Source: Marsupella aquatica
Lineage: Eukaryota; Marchantiophyta
Reading direction: 5' to 3'
DNA: 64,000 bases
Assembly (NCBI GenBank): GCA_973895155.1
Contig: OZ316896.1
Location: 7,998,001-8,062,000 of the forward strand
In this document: positions 20,217 to 31,730 of the stretch, piece after piece
Numbering within the stretch: position 1 is the stretch's first letter
How the letters are laid out: each line of letters begins with the position of its first letter
Notes under the pieces: model-generated
What the model saw: only the letters and a program-made list of their open reading frames with translations
Databases searched by the model: none
What the model was told of the DNA's origin: nothing
Program-made: the position numbers and the translations under genes

Positions 20217-23200
20217 CTAGGATTTGTCACTTGCTATGCATGTCAAGAGATAGTCTCTTGCCTTGGCAGCAACATTCTTTGGAATTCCTACTAGCCCTGT
20301 CACTGGTCCTTTGCGTGCTTTGAAACACCACAAGGCAGAGGAAACATCTATTGTCTCAGCTTCCTTGTATATTGGAGCTGGATCACATTCCCATTTCTTA
20401 TCCCAAGAATCTGCCCACCACTCTCTTGACTGCCAGTCTGATTGACCACGTTGCTTCTTTGCCATAAATGGTCTAAACCACTCAACGCCACATACATGAG
20501 TAAGAAGGTTTTGTTCATTCACTGGTCCTTCTACCACATCTGTAGCAACTAACCCCATATGGACGGGATAAACATCTAGGTCTGAGTCGTCCAGTTGTAC
20601 CAACACATAACAGCCCTTCACAACATCAACCCTAGGGTTAAAACTCTCAGGAGGTTTATCTTTTGCTGGTCCCACATAATCCACTGTTGCCTCCAACTCA
20701 CATGCCACATTTTGATATTCTGGTGGAACGTGCTCTCTCCATATTGATAAAGGCCAAAACCCGTATTCCAAGTTGTGTGCACCTTCAGGTTCATATTGCA
20801 CCTGCTCACCCTGTAGAGTATCTACAATGTCATTCCAATAATTGATGAGAGTTGTCCAACGTCGCTTTGGTTCTTCCTCTTTTGTTCGCTTTAGAATAAA
20901 CTCAAAGAATGACACATGCTTCTTCAACCCTGTCAGCACTTCAGGAAGCATTTTCAACTCCATCATTGGTAGCCGTTTGGGCACCCCAATTGGGATGTGA
21001 GGACTTTTGTCATCTTTCCATGACCACATTTCAATACCTTCCTTGGGTAACCATCCTTGATCAGTTGATTTCATTTTGTATTGGAAGCATGGCATACTAT
21101 CATGACGAACATAGAACCTAAACAGCCTGGGTTTTAAATGCCCCACCAATGCCTCAAGGCCCTTCAACATGAATGGAGCTAAGTAGTTTTTGAAATCTGG
21201 GACCTCCTGTAGAAAATGTGGGACTGCATTGGGTGTCCTTGCTCTCATGAACAAGGACATTAACTCAGGCAATGAGTATGTGGGGTTATGCATCATAGAC
21301 TCTGAAAAATGCCCGAACATACCGTCAACGTCCTCACGAGTATGCCCAACCACCATAAAACCAAGATGAACCTCTTCAAACACCTCCCTTGTCGTCAACA
21401 ATGACAAATAAGCCATCATATATTTGTTCTTGTTGTCTGAGGCACAATTATCCAGTTGTAGCTTCAACACTCGTGGAAGGGGCCTGAACTTTGGTGCCTC
21501 AGGTGCTGCATCACAATGTAACAATCTCAGAATGCTTTTAAATAAAACCCTAGTCAGACCCTAAACCCCAATTTAGGGTTTAGGGTTTAAACCCTATTAA
21601 TGAAACCTTGGCTAGGAGGAGCAACAACTACACAAAGTAGAGTGTCAGTGTGTGTGAGCTTATATTATTAAATAATAATAAATTAAAGGATTGTGAGTAA
21701 AGTACCTAAGCTTGAGATGTAGGCAATGTCAGCTTATATTATTAAATAATAATAAATTAAAGGATTGTGAGTAAAGTACCTAGGCTTGAGATGTAGGCAA
21801 TGTCATCCTCAAATGCTCTAAGGACACTTGCCTCCAAGATATCTTTTCTCCCAAAAAGGAGGTCTTTAAAAAGACTTGTCGAGTCTGGCCCCTCCACAAG
21901 TGATTTGATCATTGGATTTGGGTTTTCCAACATCCTTAGTATTGAATCAATTGACCCAATAGTGATGTTGACATCACCTGGCCACACTCCAACATGATAT
22001 TGGGCTAGGGCCTTGGGACCATGACCATGAGTAAGGATACCAGTGACAGTAATTGGGAACTTTTGGGCACCATCCACATGCTTAGGATTGAAGGGCATTC
22101 TTGGGAGAGCTGTCTTTGAATGATCCATTTTATCATGAATAAGGCATAACACTTTCTTTGGACGATGGATGGACTCATATCTCCAGGTATGATAGCACAT
22201 TCTTTGCTGTGTGTGGTCTTGGTGATGTTCCTCCTCGTCATGCCTTAGGCCCTCTACTCTTCCTTAGCTCCTGTAAGGTTTGCTTTCCGTTGAAGCAACT
22301 CACTACAAGTTGTACACTTTGAAAATTTGTTGCCCTTTTTGTGACGCGAGAACTCCCTGAAATACATCTGATGTAGATGACTCAAGGTGGGTTGGGAAAT
22401 TGGAGGAAGACCAGCCTCCTTGTTGACAACATTAACCCTGTTTCTAATATTCTCCCAAGTAAGATTTGTTGGCAATTCCCTCAAAACCATTCTTGTATTA
22501 TTTGCCATGGTTCTCAACTTGGCTGGATGATGATCAGCTGCCTCCTCAATAATCTCTTTCATTGACATGAACGCTTGAGATACTTTCTCGGACATACGCC
22601 TTTTTCCAGCATTACCATGGGTACCTATGTTCATTCCAGCCATCACAGTCTTCTTCAAGGCATAAAATTGAGTCTTTCCTCTTGAATGAATGATTCTCCA
22701 TGCCTCCAAGCACAATACTTTGCCCTCCACTGCTAGAATCCTTTCTCCAGTACCCAAGTGTATTGTATTTTTAATAGCCTTGATTTCCTCCTTGCGCTCC
22801 GCAAAAGATTTTGACCACCACTTTTGCCTAATTGCCATAGCCAAGTTGCGGTCCAAATATTGGCAACAATGTTCACTACAACAGTCCTTAGTGTTTATCA
22901 ACAACACATCTTGACGTGCCAAAGATGTGTCTCTAATAGATGTCTGGGAAGATGGACTCTTTCTTTTCCTACTTTTATGGACGTAGGACCGCTTGCCACT
23001 TGTTGGAGATGTGTTCCCTCCCACAACTTGCCTGATGTTGTGGAAAGACAACAAGTTGCCATCCTTGGCAATGAGTTGGTCCATCGACCAAGATTTTAAG
23101 CAATCTCTATGCTTCAGATGATCTATGGTAGCTCCCTCGATAAAATTGTTGATCAGAATTTCCACATGTGTATTCCCAAGGGTGACATCCCCAAGCTTCA

Positions 23201-23663
23201 CTATAGGATCTAGAACATGTATAGTTGCCACTGCAAAAATCAACTTGTTCTCATCCACCACCTTTACAGGCATGCCCATCCACAAGGCCTTTGGTAAAAC
23301 TACTTCCACACCAGACCGACTCTCATTATGGTTGTTCCCATCAGAATTTTGATTGACTGGATCTTGATCATCACCAACAGTGCCAAACACATCCTCCGAT
23401 TCCATGGGAGCTCGAAAAAGCTAATTCCTTTCCCATACAAGGTAACCCCCAATCATGTCCTTCAAAAGTTTGCCATCTTCGCATAGAATGGTCTCGTCAA
23501 AAACTTCCTCTAATAGAAGAAGAACTCTGTCCGCCCCAAGAGGAACATTGTGACAAACCCTGGAAGGATCAAGACTTATCACGCGACCTTTTCCAACCTG
23601 TTTCTCACAAATGCCTATAATAACTTGTCCGCCTTCCCTGATCCAGACTATCGATGTCACCAT
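20217..23663 (-). pseudogene. DUF7869-like (transposase-like) protein gene, multi-exon, decaying
   Basis: Read on the minus strand. The start region is 23663-23421, then a TAG where Gln fits, then 23405-22254. That part has a CCSEHCCQYLD-type Cys-rich motif, a helical region and CTTCSELL zinc-ligand-like cysteines. After a one-base shift, 22200-21757 contains MCYHTWRY and LIHDKMDHSKTALPR. After a probable intron, 21510-20217 contains LQLDNCASDNKNKY, VGHTREDVDGMFGHFS and a C-terminal domain with GVEWFRPF. The DNC..NKN and GHThedvD signatures recall the DUF7869 family, which I remember as linked to mobile elements; this is family memory, not a search. The intron donor near 21770 lies inside a 75-bp tandem duplication. 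Confidence 0.65.
21658..21806. repeat. 75-bp tandem duplication spanning an exon-intron border
   Basis: GCTTATATTATTAAATAATA and the following sequence to GATGTAGGCAATGTCA occurs twice back to back. The unit includes the end of a coding exon and its splice donor (minus strand CTAG|GTACTTTAC), so the gene now has two potential donors. Confidence 0.8.
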
Positions 23664-23689
23664 AATAATTATGATCTAGCACATGAGAG

Positions 23690-24435
23690 AATATCACTAT
23701 AAGCGTACAGTCCTGTCAAGTCCGTCAACTTCATTGCACTGTCCTGTCACATCGGTCAACAAGTAGAATGTAGTCAATGCACTGCACTGCACGCGACTGG
23801 TCGCGTGACCCTAGAGGTACCACACATACCGGCAACAGACTATGCATGGTCCGTCAGTCATTTCAAGTGAATGAGAACGACCACAATCAATTACAATCAA
23901 TCATTTCACATCCACTCAGAACAAATGAGTGGACAGTACCAGTTTACCAATGAGTGGACACTAGACAATCAGTAACTACTGAGGACTGTAATGCTAATAA
24001 GCGCCAGTAAAATGTTCGTGAACTGCATTGTCCTGTCATGACCGTCAATAAGTAAGCAGAATGTAGTCAATGCACTGCCCTGCACGCGACTAGTCGCGTG
24101 ACCTTAGTCAGAGGGTGTAGGGATAATAGGGTCTACGATGTAGAAGCTAGAAGCCTAGGCCCAAACTCTAGCTTGTACTTGGTACTTCATAAGTAAGATA
24201 CGATTGCGCGTGAGACAGGAAGATACAATTACGGATCTGAAGGCATCACACATACCGGTAACAGATTATGCATGGTCCGTCAGTCATTTCAAGTGAATGA
24301 GAACGACTACAATCGATTACGAACAATCATTTCAACTCCACTCAGAAAAAATGAGTGGACAATACCAGTTTACCAATGAGTGGACAGTACCAGTTTACCA
24401 ATGAGTGGACACCAGACAGTCAGTAACTACTGACC
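23690..24435. repeat. Imperfect direct duplication (about 300-430 bp units) with perfect palindromes
   Basis: Blocks at about 23700-23982 and 24010-24435 share GTAGTCAATGCACTGC, the palindrome, GCATGGTCCGTCAGTCATTT and CAGTTTACCAATGAGTGGAC. The second block has extra internal copies of ATGAGTGGAC. It is intergenic between the minus-strand DUF7869-like gene and the plus-strand gene at 24748, so it could act as a shared upstream region. Confidence 0.75.
23790..24100. repeat. Two P1 palindromes (CACGCGAC..GTCGCGTG)
   Basis: 23790-23807 is CACGCGACTGGTCGCGTG. 24083-24100 is CACGCGACTAGTCGCGTG, a perfect 18-bp self-complementary sequence. Both lie between divergent genes. Confidence 0.9.
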
Positions 24436-24612
24436 CTCATAAGAAATCTCAGTACTTCACTAGCAATCAGTATTCCCGGGGTGGTTTCCAAACATGAAAT
24501 TAAAGCCATAATTAGAGGACAACTGAATTTCCCGCCAATTCCAATACACGCCAGTCAAACGTGCACTCTCTTCTAGAAACCACTATGTACAATGACTAGT
24601 GGAGACTAACAG

Positions 24613-24619
24613 TATAAAG
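24613..24619 (+). promoter_or_regulatory. Possible TATA box for the gene at 24748
   Basis: TATAAAG lies 135 bp before the ATG in otherwise unremarkable upstream sequence. This is position and motif only. Confidence 0.4.
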
Positions 24620-24747
24620 CATTGAGATGATCCCTACTGCTCATTCCCCCATGCATTCAACTTTCTGGCTACTGGATAATTTATTCGCACATCAGCTCTC
24701 TCATTTCCAATTCTTAGTCTCGGTCAGCATCTCTTGTTTGAAGGGCG

Positions 24748-25290
24748 ATGACTACTCCGCTGAGCTCGAAGAATGAGGATGTTCCGACGGACGATTCAAA
24801 AGGTTTGACGTATCAAATTCGTGGTACTCCTTACAGAATGTGTCAGCGATGTAATATAATGTTTACGGTGACTAAATTGGGTCAAATGTTTTGTGAGAGA
24901 CGACATTGTTCGCCACATTTGTCGATGGAAGATCAGATGGAGAGCAATCCGACAGAGATGACTACAAAGATGGCATCAGGGGAGAAGTTAAAGGGCAAAA
25001 CCCTCGTCAAATCCGTTTTGGGGGGGGAGAAGTTGAAGGCCAAAGCATGCGTCGAATCCATTTTGGGGGAAGCAACAGCAGATGCTAAGACAGTCAAGAA
25101 GGAGGCCAAGAAAGTGGACGCACCGAAGAAAAGGCAATTAGAGATGAACAAAGATTCTGATTTGTATTACAAAAAGAGCAAGCCAAGAAAATCTATGGAT
25201 GTTAGGACTTGGGCAAAGGAAGAATTCCTGGATTCAAGGGAATCCACACCAGACACCGATGAGTGGATGCCTTCATCTTGGAATGACTGA
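24748..25290 (+). CDS. Small zinc-ribbon-like basic protein, unknown function
   Basis: A 180-residue frame with a clear ATG. Residues 32-54 hold C-x2-C-x13-C-x4-C, a likely zinc-binding ribbon. Residues about 75-110 contain two 15-residue repeats (EKLKGKTLVKSVLGG and a variant). The rest is lysine-rich with an acidic, disordered-looking C-terminus (DTDEWMPSSWND). I do not recognise the family. It could be a nucleic-acid-binding protein of the same mobile-type block as its neighbours. It has no visible intron or frameshift, unlike most genes here, and is followed by a palindrome-bearing satellite. Confidence 0.6.
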   Translation: MTTPLSSKNEDVPTDDSKGLTYQIRGTPYRMCQRCNIMFTVTKLGQMFCERRHCSPHLSMEDQMESNPTEMTTKMASGEKLKGKTLVKSVLGGEKLKAKACVESILGEATADAKTVKKEAKKVDAPKKRQLEMNKDSDLYYKKSKPRKSMDVRTWAKEEFLDSRESTPDTDEWMPSSWND

Positions 25291-25534
25291 TTCGATCGAA
25301 GTCTACAATATTTTGAGTAGTCAAAGATTAGAACTACAGATTCAAGAGTAGTTCAAGTTAGAACTTGTTATAGATACTGTGTAGCTTAATTTTGTCCCAT
25401 GGAAAATAGTGTTCAAAAGACCAGGTCAGTTAAAATCCTGGATAGTGCTAGTGGATATGGATTCCACATCCGAAGTCCTTCGGGATCGATGTAACCATTT
25501 TTGCAATCAAGGAAAAATCATCCACGAGATTCCT

Positions 25535-26800
25535 CTGACCTCTAAAACATTAACGCGACCGGGTGCGTGATGAAACAAAGACGTTGGTTTTAAAATAGAT
25601 TTTTGGCCAATTCACCAGGCTGTCGACTACAATAAACAATATGAAAAAGACCTGAGATAAATTGGTTCACGCGACTGTGCGCGTGATGAACTACATGTGT
25701 AACCAAAAAAAAGGTCATCCAACTAACAAGTTGAGATCAGTCAGATCTGAGAAATAAAGCGTGATTATGTTTAAGAGTGCAAAGCTTTCACTGACCTCTA
25801 AAACATTAACGCGATCAGGCACGTGATGATACAAAGACTTTAGTTTTAGAATAGATTGCTGGCCAATTTGCTAGGCTGTTGACTACAATAAACAATATCA
25901 AAAGACCTGAGATAAATTGGTTCACGCGATTGTGCACGTGATGAACTACATGTATAACCAAAAAAACAGGTCATCCAACTAACAAGTTGAGATCAGTCAG
26001 ATCTGAGAAATAAAGCGCGATTACGTTTAAGAGTGCAGAGCTTTCGCTGACCTCTAAAACATTAACGCGACTGGGTGCATGATGATACGAAGACTTTGGT
26101 TTCAGAATAGATTGCTGGCCAATTTGCTAGGCTGTCGACTACAATAAACAATATCAAAAGACCTGAGATAAATTAGTTCATGCGACTGTGTGCGTGACGA
26201 ACTACATGTGTAACCAAAAAAACAGGTCATCCTACTAACAAGTTGAGATCAGGCAGATCTGAGAAATAAAGGGTGATTACGTCTAAGAGTGCAGAGCTTT
26301 TGCTGACCTCTAAAACATTAACGTGACCGGGCGCGTGATGAAACAAAGACCTCGGTTTTAAAATAGATTGCTGGCCAATTCGCTAGGCTCTTGACTACAA
26401 TAAACAATATCAAAAGACACGAGATAAATTGGTTCATGCAACTGTGCGCGTGATGAACTACATGTATAACCAAAAAATCAGGTCATCCTACTAACAAGTT
26501 GAGATCAGGCAGATCTGAGAAATAAAGGGCTATTACGTCTAAGAGTGCAGAGCTTTTGCTGACCTCTAAAACATTAACGCGACCGGGCGCATGATGATAT
26601 AAAGATTTTGGTTTTAGAATAGATTTCTGGCCAATTTGCTAGGCTGTCGACTACAATAAACTATATCAAAAGACCTGAGATAAATTGGTTCACGCGACTG
26701 TGCGCGTGATGAACTACATGTATAACCAAAAAATCAGGTCATCCTACTAACAAGTTGAGATCAGTCTGATCTGAGAAATGGACCTCGATTACATTTCGTT
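25535..26800. repeat. Satellite: about five units of 256 bp, each with two P1 palindromes
   Basis: Units start at GACCTCTAAAACATTAACGC near 25535, 25793, 26049, 26305 and 26561, a period of 255-256 bp. Each unit has one palindrome near its start (such as ACGCGACCGGGTGCGTGATG at 25554) and a second about 115 bp on (such as CACGCGACTGTGCGCGTGATG). Most substitutions between units in the palindromes are C/T or G/A, as expected from methylated-cytosine decay. No coding frame. Confidence 0.9.
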
Positions 26801-28272
26801 TCGCTAGGCCGTCGACTACACTAAACAATAGCAAAACGTACGGACAACTATACTTGAACGCCATAGACTAGAGAATTTATTCGGATCCTCTACTAGTACT
26901 TCTAATACATTGCTTCTATATTGGACTTGAAACACGGATTGATCAAAATTGGAGTGAGAAATTGGACCATAACTTCATTGACTCAATTCATGCATTGAAT
27001 GCATGATTTAAGGCAACTACTCTCCTTATTTATTGCGGAATTAATGTTGATTGATACTTACAAGTTATTCAGTTGCGTATGGTCTCAGCGATGTTGGCGG
27101 CAACCCTCCAATGTTGGCAGCAACCCTCCGATGTTGGCGGCAACCCTCCTCCCAGCCAAGCCTCTTCCTTCCAGCGTAGCCTCCTCCTCGTCCCAGCCAA
27201 CTAAGCCTCCTCCTTCGAACTCCAATTTCCTTGAGTATCATGACCGAATCCCACCACCAGAGAATAACAACTTGTTGATTGTATCGAGATCAAAATCCTC
27301 GACCAGACAGTGATTTCATAATAGCCGCTCTTTGTTGGTCCGCTAGAATGCTTCGATGAATGAGGCAAACTATGGAGGTTCTAAATCTTTGTCGTCTCGC
27401 TTCGTCACAACTCTCTCCTGCTTGATCGGATGTGCCCTCCCCAAGAAGGTGATACAACAAGAACTGCGCCAGCGTTGCTTGAATGAGCTCCGCCTTCGAC
27501 TGGAATAGTCGAATGATCCAATCTGCTCCACCTCAAATGTGCCTTGGATCAGCCTCCGCTGAGAGCCCAGCTAGTATCCTGGTCAGGAGAAACTGAAAAT
27601 GAAGAATGATCCGTGAGCAATGAGATCAGTCTATTGACTCCATGAAGGATGTGTTCATCTAGACTTGATTTTGATTTTGAAAATTGGTTGAGTCTCCAGT
27701 CGTGAGAATCATTGTACAGGATGATTTTGAATATCAGTTCTCCCCGATCGTGAGAATCGTTTTACGTTGTTTAGAGTTTGGGTTTGAATTGGCAAGATAG
27801 AGAGTGGAGTACGGATCCGGATCCGACGGTCTCCACTACCAAAATGGAATGATTTTGAAGTTCGCCTCCACTACGTGATGGAACGATCATGAGAAAGTTA
27901 TCGTTCGTTCACATTTTGGATTTGAATTGGCAGATATAGTGAAGATACGGATCCTGGGGTCCCCACTAACAATCTTTTGCAGTTGCATAATTATCGGTTT
28001 AAATTTTAAATTGGAGATCAAATAGAAATCTCCTTTAGTACGGAAAATCAAAAGGAATCTGGTAATTTTTTTTTCACGATTGCATAGTTTGTTGAGTCGA
28101 TGGTGGAGTGTACGAAGATCATCTGGAACCTTCCTGTCGCTAGGCTGTTATTAGGGTTATGCTAAAATGATACCCTAATTAGTCCTTCCTTAGTGTCGGC
28201 GCCCACGGTCTCGAGTTCACTGTTCATTGTTGTTGTTTCTCGCTCCCTAGACTTTTGTGTGCCTGCTCTCAT
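26801..28272. other. Intergenic stretch with a short 20-bp tandem repeat; no firm gene
   Basis: Three copies of the 20-mer ATGTTGGCGGCAACCCTCCA lie at 27091-27150, inside a 104-codon plus-strand frame (26999-27313). That frame is Pro/Ser-rich and of doubtful coding value. Later sequence holds loosely repeated GATTTTGA and CGTGAGAATC motifs. I see no recognised domain. Confidence 0.4.
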
Positions 28273-28337
28273 CGCTCTCGCTCTCACTCTCGCTCTCGCT
28301 CTCGCTCTCGCTCTCGCTCTCGCTCTCGCTCTCGCTC
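28273..28337. repeat. Hexanucleotide microsatellite (CTCGCT)n
   Basis: About eleven near-perfect copies of CTCGCT. The frames through it on both strands (Arg-Ala or Leu-Ser runs) are repeat artefacts. Confidence 0.9.
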
Positions 28338-29905
28338 CTGCCCTGGATTTCATTTTCGTCATTGCAACTCGTTTGTTGTGGTCAGGTGCTTGTCGGCGTG
28401 TTGCAGCTCTTAGTAGTTGTCGATCGTTTTGACCAGGAGCTTGTTGGCGCGTTGCAGCTTGCATTTACAGCTTGTATTCACTTCTAGTTTGCTCGAAGGG
28501 ATTCTTAGGAGCTCATTGGGTTCGTTGCAGCTAGTTTTTTTGGGAGTGCTTGTATCAGCTCGTGTCAGCCAATTTTAAGCTCATATCAGCTCGATCAACG
28601 TGTTTTAGCAGCTCGAACTACTTTTTGGCAGCTTGTTTCAACTCCTTTCATTCATCATTCAGGTTTGTTTCAGCTCTTTCAATCTTCAGGTTTAGTGCGC
28701 TTTTATTCATGCTCAGTTTGTCTATCGACAACTTTGATTGTACTTCTGGAAGAGTCTTTTTAACTTGACATAATGAGTTCCTTAGCATTAAGCACATGTT
28801 ATTCAATTGGCAGCAGCGAAGCTCTATGTATAGAAGTATAGAAGCTGTGTTGTTGTTGCTTAGCATATTAATATCTTCAATCTTATATTTACTTTCTGGA
28901 ATGCCGCAACAAGGTTTCAAGTGCTTGGACATCAATCTCTCAGACGATTACATCAATTTTTCAGAATTCAGGTGCAATTTTTACATTTTCTGCTGGTGTT
29001 GATTGTTGTTTGCTAAAATTTCTCTTGATTGTTAAGCTGAGTTTTCATAATGCAGTTTGTCTGTAAACTCAAATATGTCTGAATCATACAAACTCACTAA
29101 TTAAAATACAACCTGAATCATCTTAAGTAAGTCATTACAAACCTGCACGCTGTGAATTTAATCATATAAACTCTCATGTTATGTGAATCTCATTACACTG
29201 AATCCTTTAATTGATGAATACAACCAGTAGACTGCTAAATTGAATCATCTTAGCTGAATCATTCTCTAAACTGAATTCCTTGCAATATGAAAACTTCTGA
29301 TATATAATAGTTTCACAATGACAGAGCTCAAACATCTGAATTATTGTAAAGTTCATGAATGAATACAAATGAATGAAATCATGCTTACTCGGATTTCCTT
29401 GTCCGTACGGGTCAGTAATCACAGTTGTATCACTGTATTATCCTAGTGTCCAAAAGTTGTTTGAGCTGTTGACGCGACCAGTCGCGTGAAAAGATTGTGA
29501 GGTTCCATTTAGGATCAGTTGACGCGACCAGTCGCGTCTCAGGTAGCTCTCTCATTGACTGGTTTAGTTAGAGGAGGTAAGGTTCCTTTTAGGACCAGTT
29601 AATGCGACCAGTCGCGTGTGAGAAGGAAACAGGATAGATTTACTGAGCGCGTACCATATCCAAATCTCCACAAGGAAGGTTCAGTGGATATAGTTGTTTA
29701 GGTTCAGTTGACGCGACCAGTCGCGTCTGAGGTAGCTCTCTCATTGACTGGTTCTGTTAGAGGACGAAGCAACATTTATGATTTGTCACGTTGTGACCCG
29801 AAAAAATCACAGTCTCTCAAAGAATTGTTTATATATTCTGATTTGTAGACGCAACCAGTCACGTGAAAATCATCCCTAGGATATATCATTTGGCTGAAAA
29901 GAGTC
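28338..29905. other. Upstream stretch with five P1 palindromes at 29472-29864
   Basis: No gene recognised. Palindromes lie at 29472-29487, 29522-29537, 29602-29617, 29711-29726 and 29849-29864 (consensus ACGCGACCAGTCGCGT). The first and fourth share flanks with the second (GTTGACGCGACCAGTCGCGT, then AGGTAGCTCTCTCATTGACT), so local duplication has occurred. The stretch could be 5' UTR introns of the following gene. Confidence 0.6.
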
Positions 29906-30457
29906 ATGGGCAAACCTGGTCTGGAGAGCTTCAAATATCTATGCCCAATATTTGACGTTTTGGACAGAAGCCAAGATGGTCTATTGGCGGGATATTCTGT
30001 ATTTGTTGAAACACTACTACCTGGACTTCCAGATTTCATTGTCGCGGAATTGATATGGCCTCGGATCAAGGAATCGTTGAATTCCTTGGCTAATGCAGGA
30101 AATTTCTCAATAAAAGAATTGGACGAGTTTGTAGGACTATCTTCGGTGTGTCGCAGATGGTGCCACCTTGTTGGGAATACCTATCTTCTGGGTGTAATCA
30201 AGTTGAGTTTATTAGATTTGGCTTTCCCAGGAAATCCTACTAAACCGATCCAAAATGAGTCTCTCTCATCGACAGTTCAAAGTTTCTTCCAAAAATACCC
30301 AAGAATTAAATTCATGGGGTCAATGTCCAGAGATCTTAGGGAACTCTTCACAAAGACTTACGATGCTCTTCACCCTCTTGAAAAATGGAAATTTATAGTC
30401 AGATGCCACGAAGTTGGATACCTTGAGGGTGACATCTACGCTTTTAAGGAATGCTAG
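29906..30457 (+). CDS. F-box-like repeat unit 1 of the plus-strand multi-exon gene
   Basis: A 183-residue frame. The core reads LPGLPDFIVAELIWPRIKESL, then about 25 residues, then LSSVCRRWCHLVGNTYLL. This Leu-Pro ... Trp pattern resembles an F-box helix bundle (Skp1-binding) and recurs in the next two exons. A likely intron follows: donor GTTAAC near 30456, acceptor AAGCAG before 30523, with a P1 palindrome at 30465-30480 inside. The F-box assignment is by pattern only. Confidence 0.5.
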   Translation: MGKPGLESFKYLCPIFDVLDRSQDGLLAGYSVFVETLLPGLPDFIVAELIWPRIKESLNSLANAGNFSIKELDEFVGLSSVCRRWCHLVGNTYLLGVIKLSLLDLAFPGNPTKPIQNESLSSTVQSFFQKYPRIKFMGSMSRDLRELFTKTYDALHPLEKWKFIVRCHEVGYLEGDIYAFKEC

Positions 30458-30522
30458 TTAACTTACGCGACCGGGCGCGTCGTATGTCTTCTAACAATGT
30501 TTTGTGATATGATAAAAGCAAG

Positions 30523-31090
30523 ATGAGCCAACTTTTGAATGAGGCTCAAGATTTCCTTTCATCTCATGAAAGGAAACAGAAAACAATATGGGCTACGCTG
30601 GATGAAACCTCCTCTAGTCTCATTGGAGGAATACCAGATGTTTTGGTCATTTTCAAACATTTGGCCAATACTCTACAAACACTTTATTTCAATTGAAGGA
30701 TTGCGTCGATATCGACACCCCGATAATGATTTGGTTATCGATAGGGTCCAAGACCTTATTCGGCTTGGAGCTTGTAGCAAGAAGTGGAACTTTTTAGTTA
30801 CAAATACAAGGTTATGGGCTATCCTCAAACAAGCAAACCAGATTGTCGATGACGCAAATGAAGCACTTTACGACATACCCGAAACTGACGAGTTGGAGTT
30901 TGACTCAGTCTATCGAGTTATTCGAGAGGATATTTCTATGTTTCTAGAAATATTTGTTCTTGGGACTACTACTTCTGACGAAATCACATTGTTTACAAAC
31001 AAATATAACTATTTAGATGAGGAAGAACGAGATGTTCTAATTGAAAGGTTTGGTAGATTTTCTCAGAATCTAGGTGGTCCCAGTTCTTAA
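30523..31090 (+). CDS. F-box-like repeat unit 2 (one frame break)
   Basis: It starts MSQLLNEAQDF in one frame with SLIGGIPDVLVIFKHLANTL. Near 30690 it shifts by one base to HFISIEGL..., then LGACSKKWNFLVTNTRLWAIL, matching unit 1 (VCRRWCHLVGNTYLL). It then runs to an acidic end (DEEERDVLIERF). A possible short intron GTAAGAG...TTGCAG spans about 31097-31131. It is a tandem paralogue of units 1 and 3. Confidence 0.45.
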
Positions 31091-31124
31091 TGGATAGGTA
31101 AGAGTTCTTAATCTTTTCCATATT

Positions 31125-31655
31125 ATGTTGCAGTCCTTTGACATGAATCAAAAATCTCATCGTCAAATGATGATGGAGCGCATTGCACGTGCAAAGGTTA
31201 TGAACCGAAACATGATATGGAGTCAAGCTGAAGACCTGATACCCGGTCTTCTGGATGATATTGTCAAGAAATATATTTGGCCATTAGTCAAAGATTTTTT
31301 CCACTGTCTTGGGAATTTGTTGGATAATGCGATTAAAAATTGGGTCATGGACTTGATCGCCATTCGAACAGTCAGTAAGAAGTGGTGCCACATAGTTACT
31401 TATAGTAGTACTTGGGCGATGGTCACCTTGGTAGCTTACGACTTCACTGATAGACCAGGATATGAATCGCTTCGAAGGAATTTGACTTCACGGAGTGTAG
31501 CATTCAGATTTACAGAATCCATCAAAACTCTCCCGTCGCTGGACATTCTGGGTGGATTTGAAGGATCTGAACTTGACACATTTAGGAACCTTTGGTTTTG
31601 GTTAGATGAAGATGAGCGAGAGGATTGGGTCAGGATAAACATTCCTAAAATGTAA
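31125..31655 (+). CDS. F-box-like repeat unit 3
   Basis: It has LIPGLLDDIVKKYIWPLVKDFF, then IRTVSKKWCHIVTYSSTWAMV, and ends LDEDEREDWVRINIPKM, parallel to LDEEERDVL in unit 2. It is followed by an intron with donor GTAATTT near 31649 and acceptor TGTTTCAG at about 31730, containing the P1 palindrome at 31665-31680. Confidence 0.5.
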   Translation: MLQSFDMNQKSHRQMMMERIARAKVMNRNMIWSQAEDLIPGLLDDIVKKYIWPLVKDFFHCLGNLLDNAIKNWVMDLIAIRTVSKKWCHIVTYSSTWAMVTLVAYDFTDRPGYESLRRNLTSRSVAFRFTESIKTLPSLDILGGFEGSELDTFRNLWFWLDEDEREDWVRINIPKM

Positions 31656-31730
31656 TTTGGCATGACGCGACCATGCGCGTGTTAGTATTTTCTAATAAAC
31701 GTTTAACTTTCAATATTTATCTGTTTCAGA

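Larger units (their letters stand above)
30465..31680. repeat. P1 palindromes in introns between F-box-like units
   Basis: 30465-30480 (ACGCGACCGGGCGCGT) and 31665-31680 (ACGCGACCATGCGCGT) each lie inside an inferred GT-AG intron. Confidence 0.75.

Noticed and set aside
28162-28487. Arg-Ala and Leu-Ser repeat proteins
   Set aside because: They are translations of a CTCGCT microsatellite on both strands.
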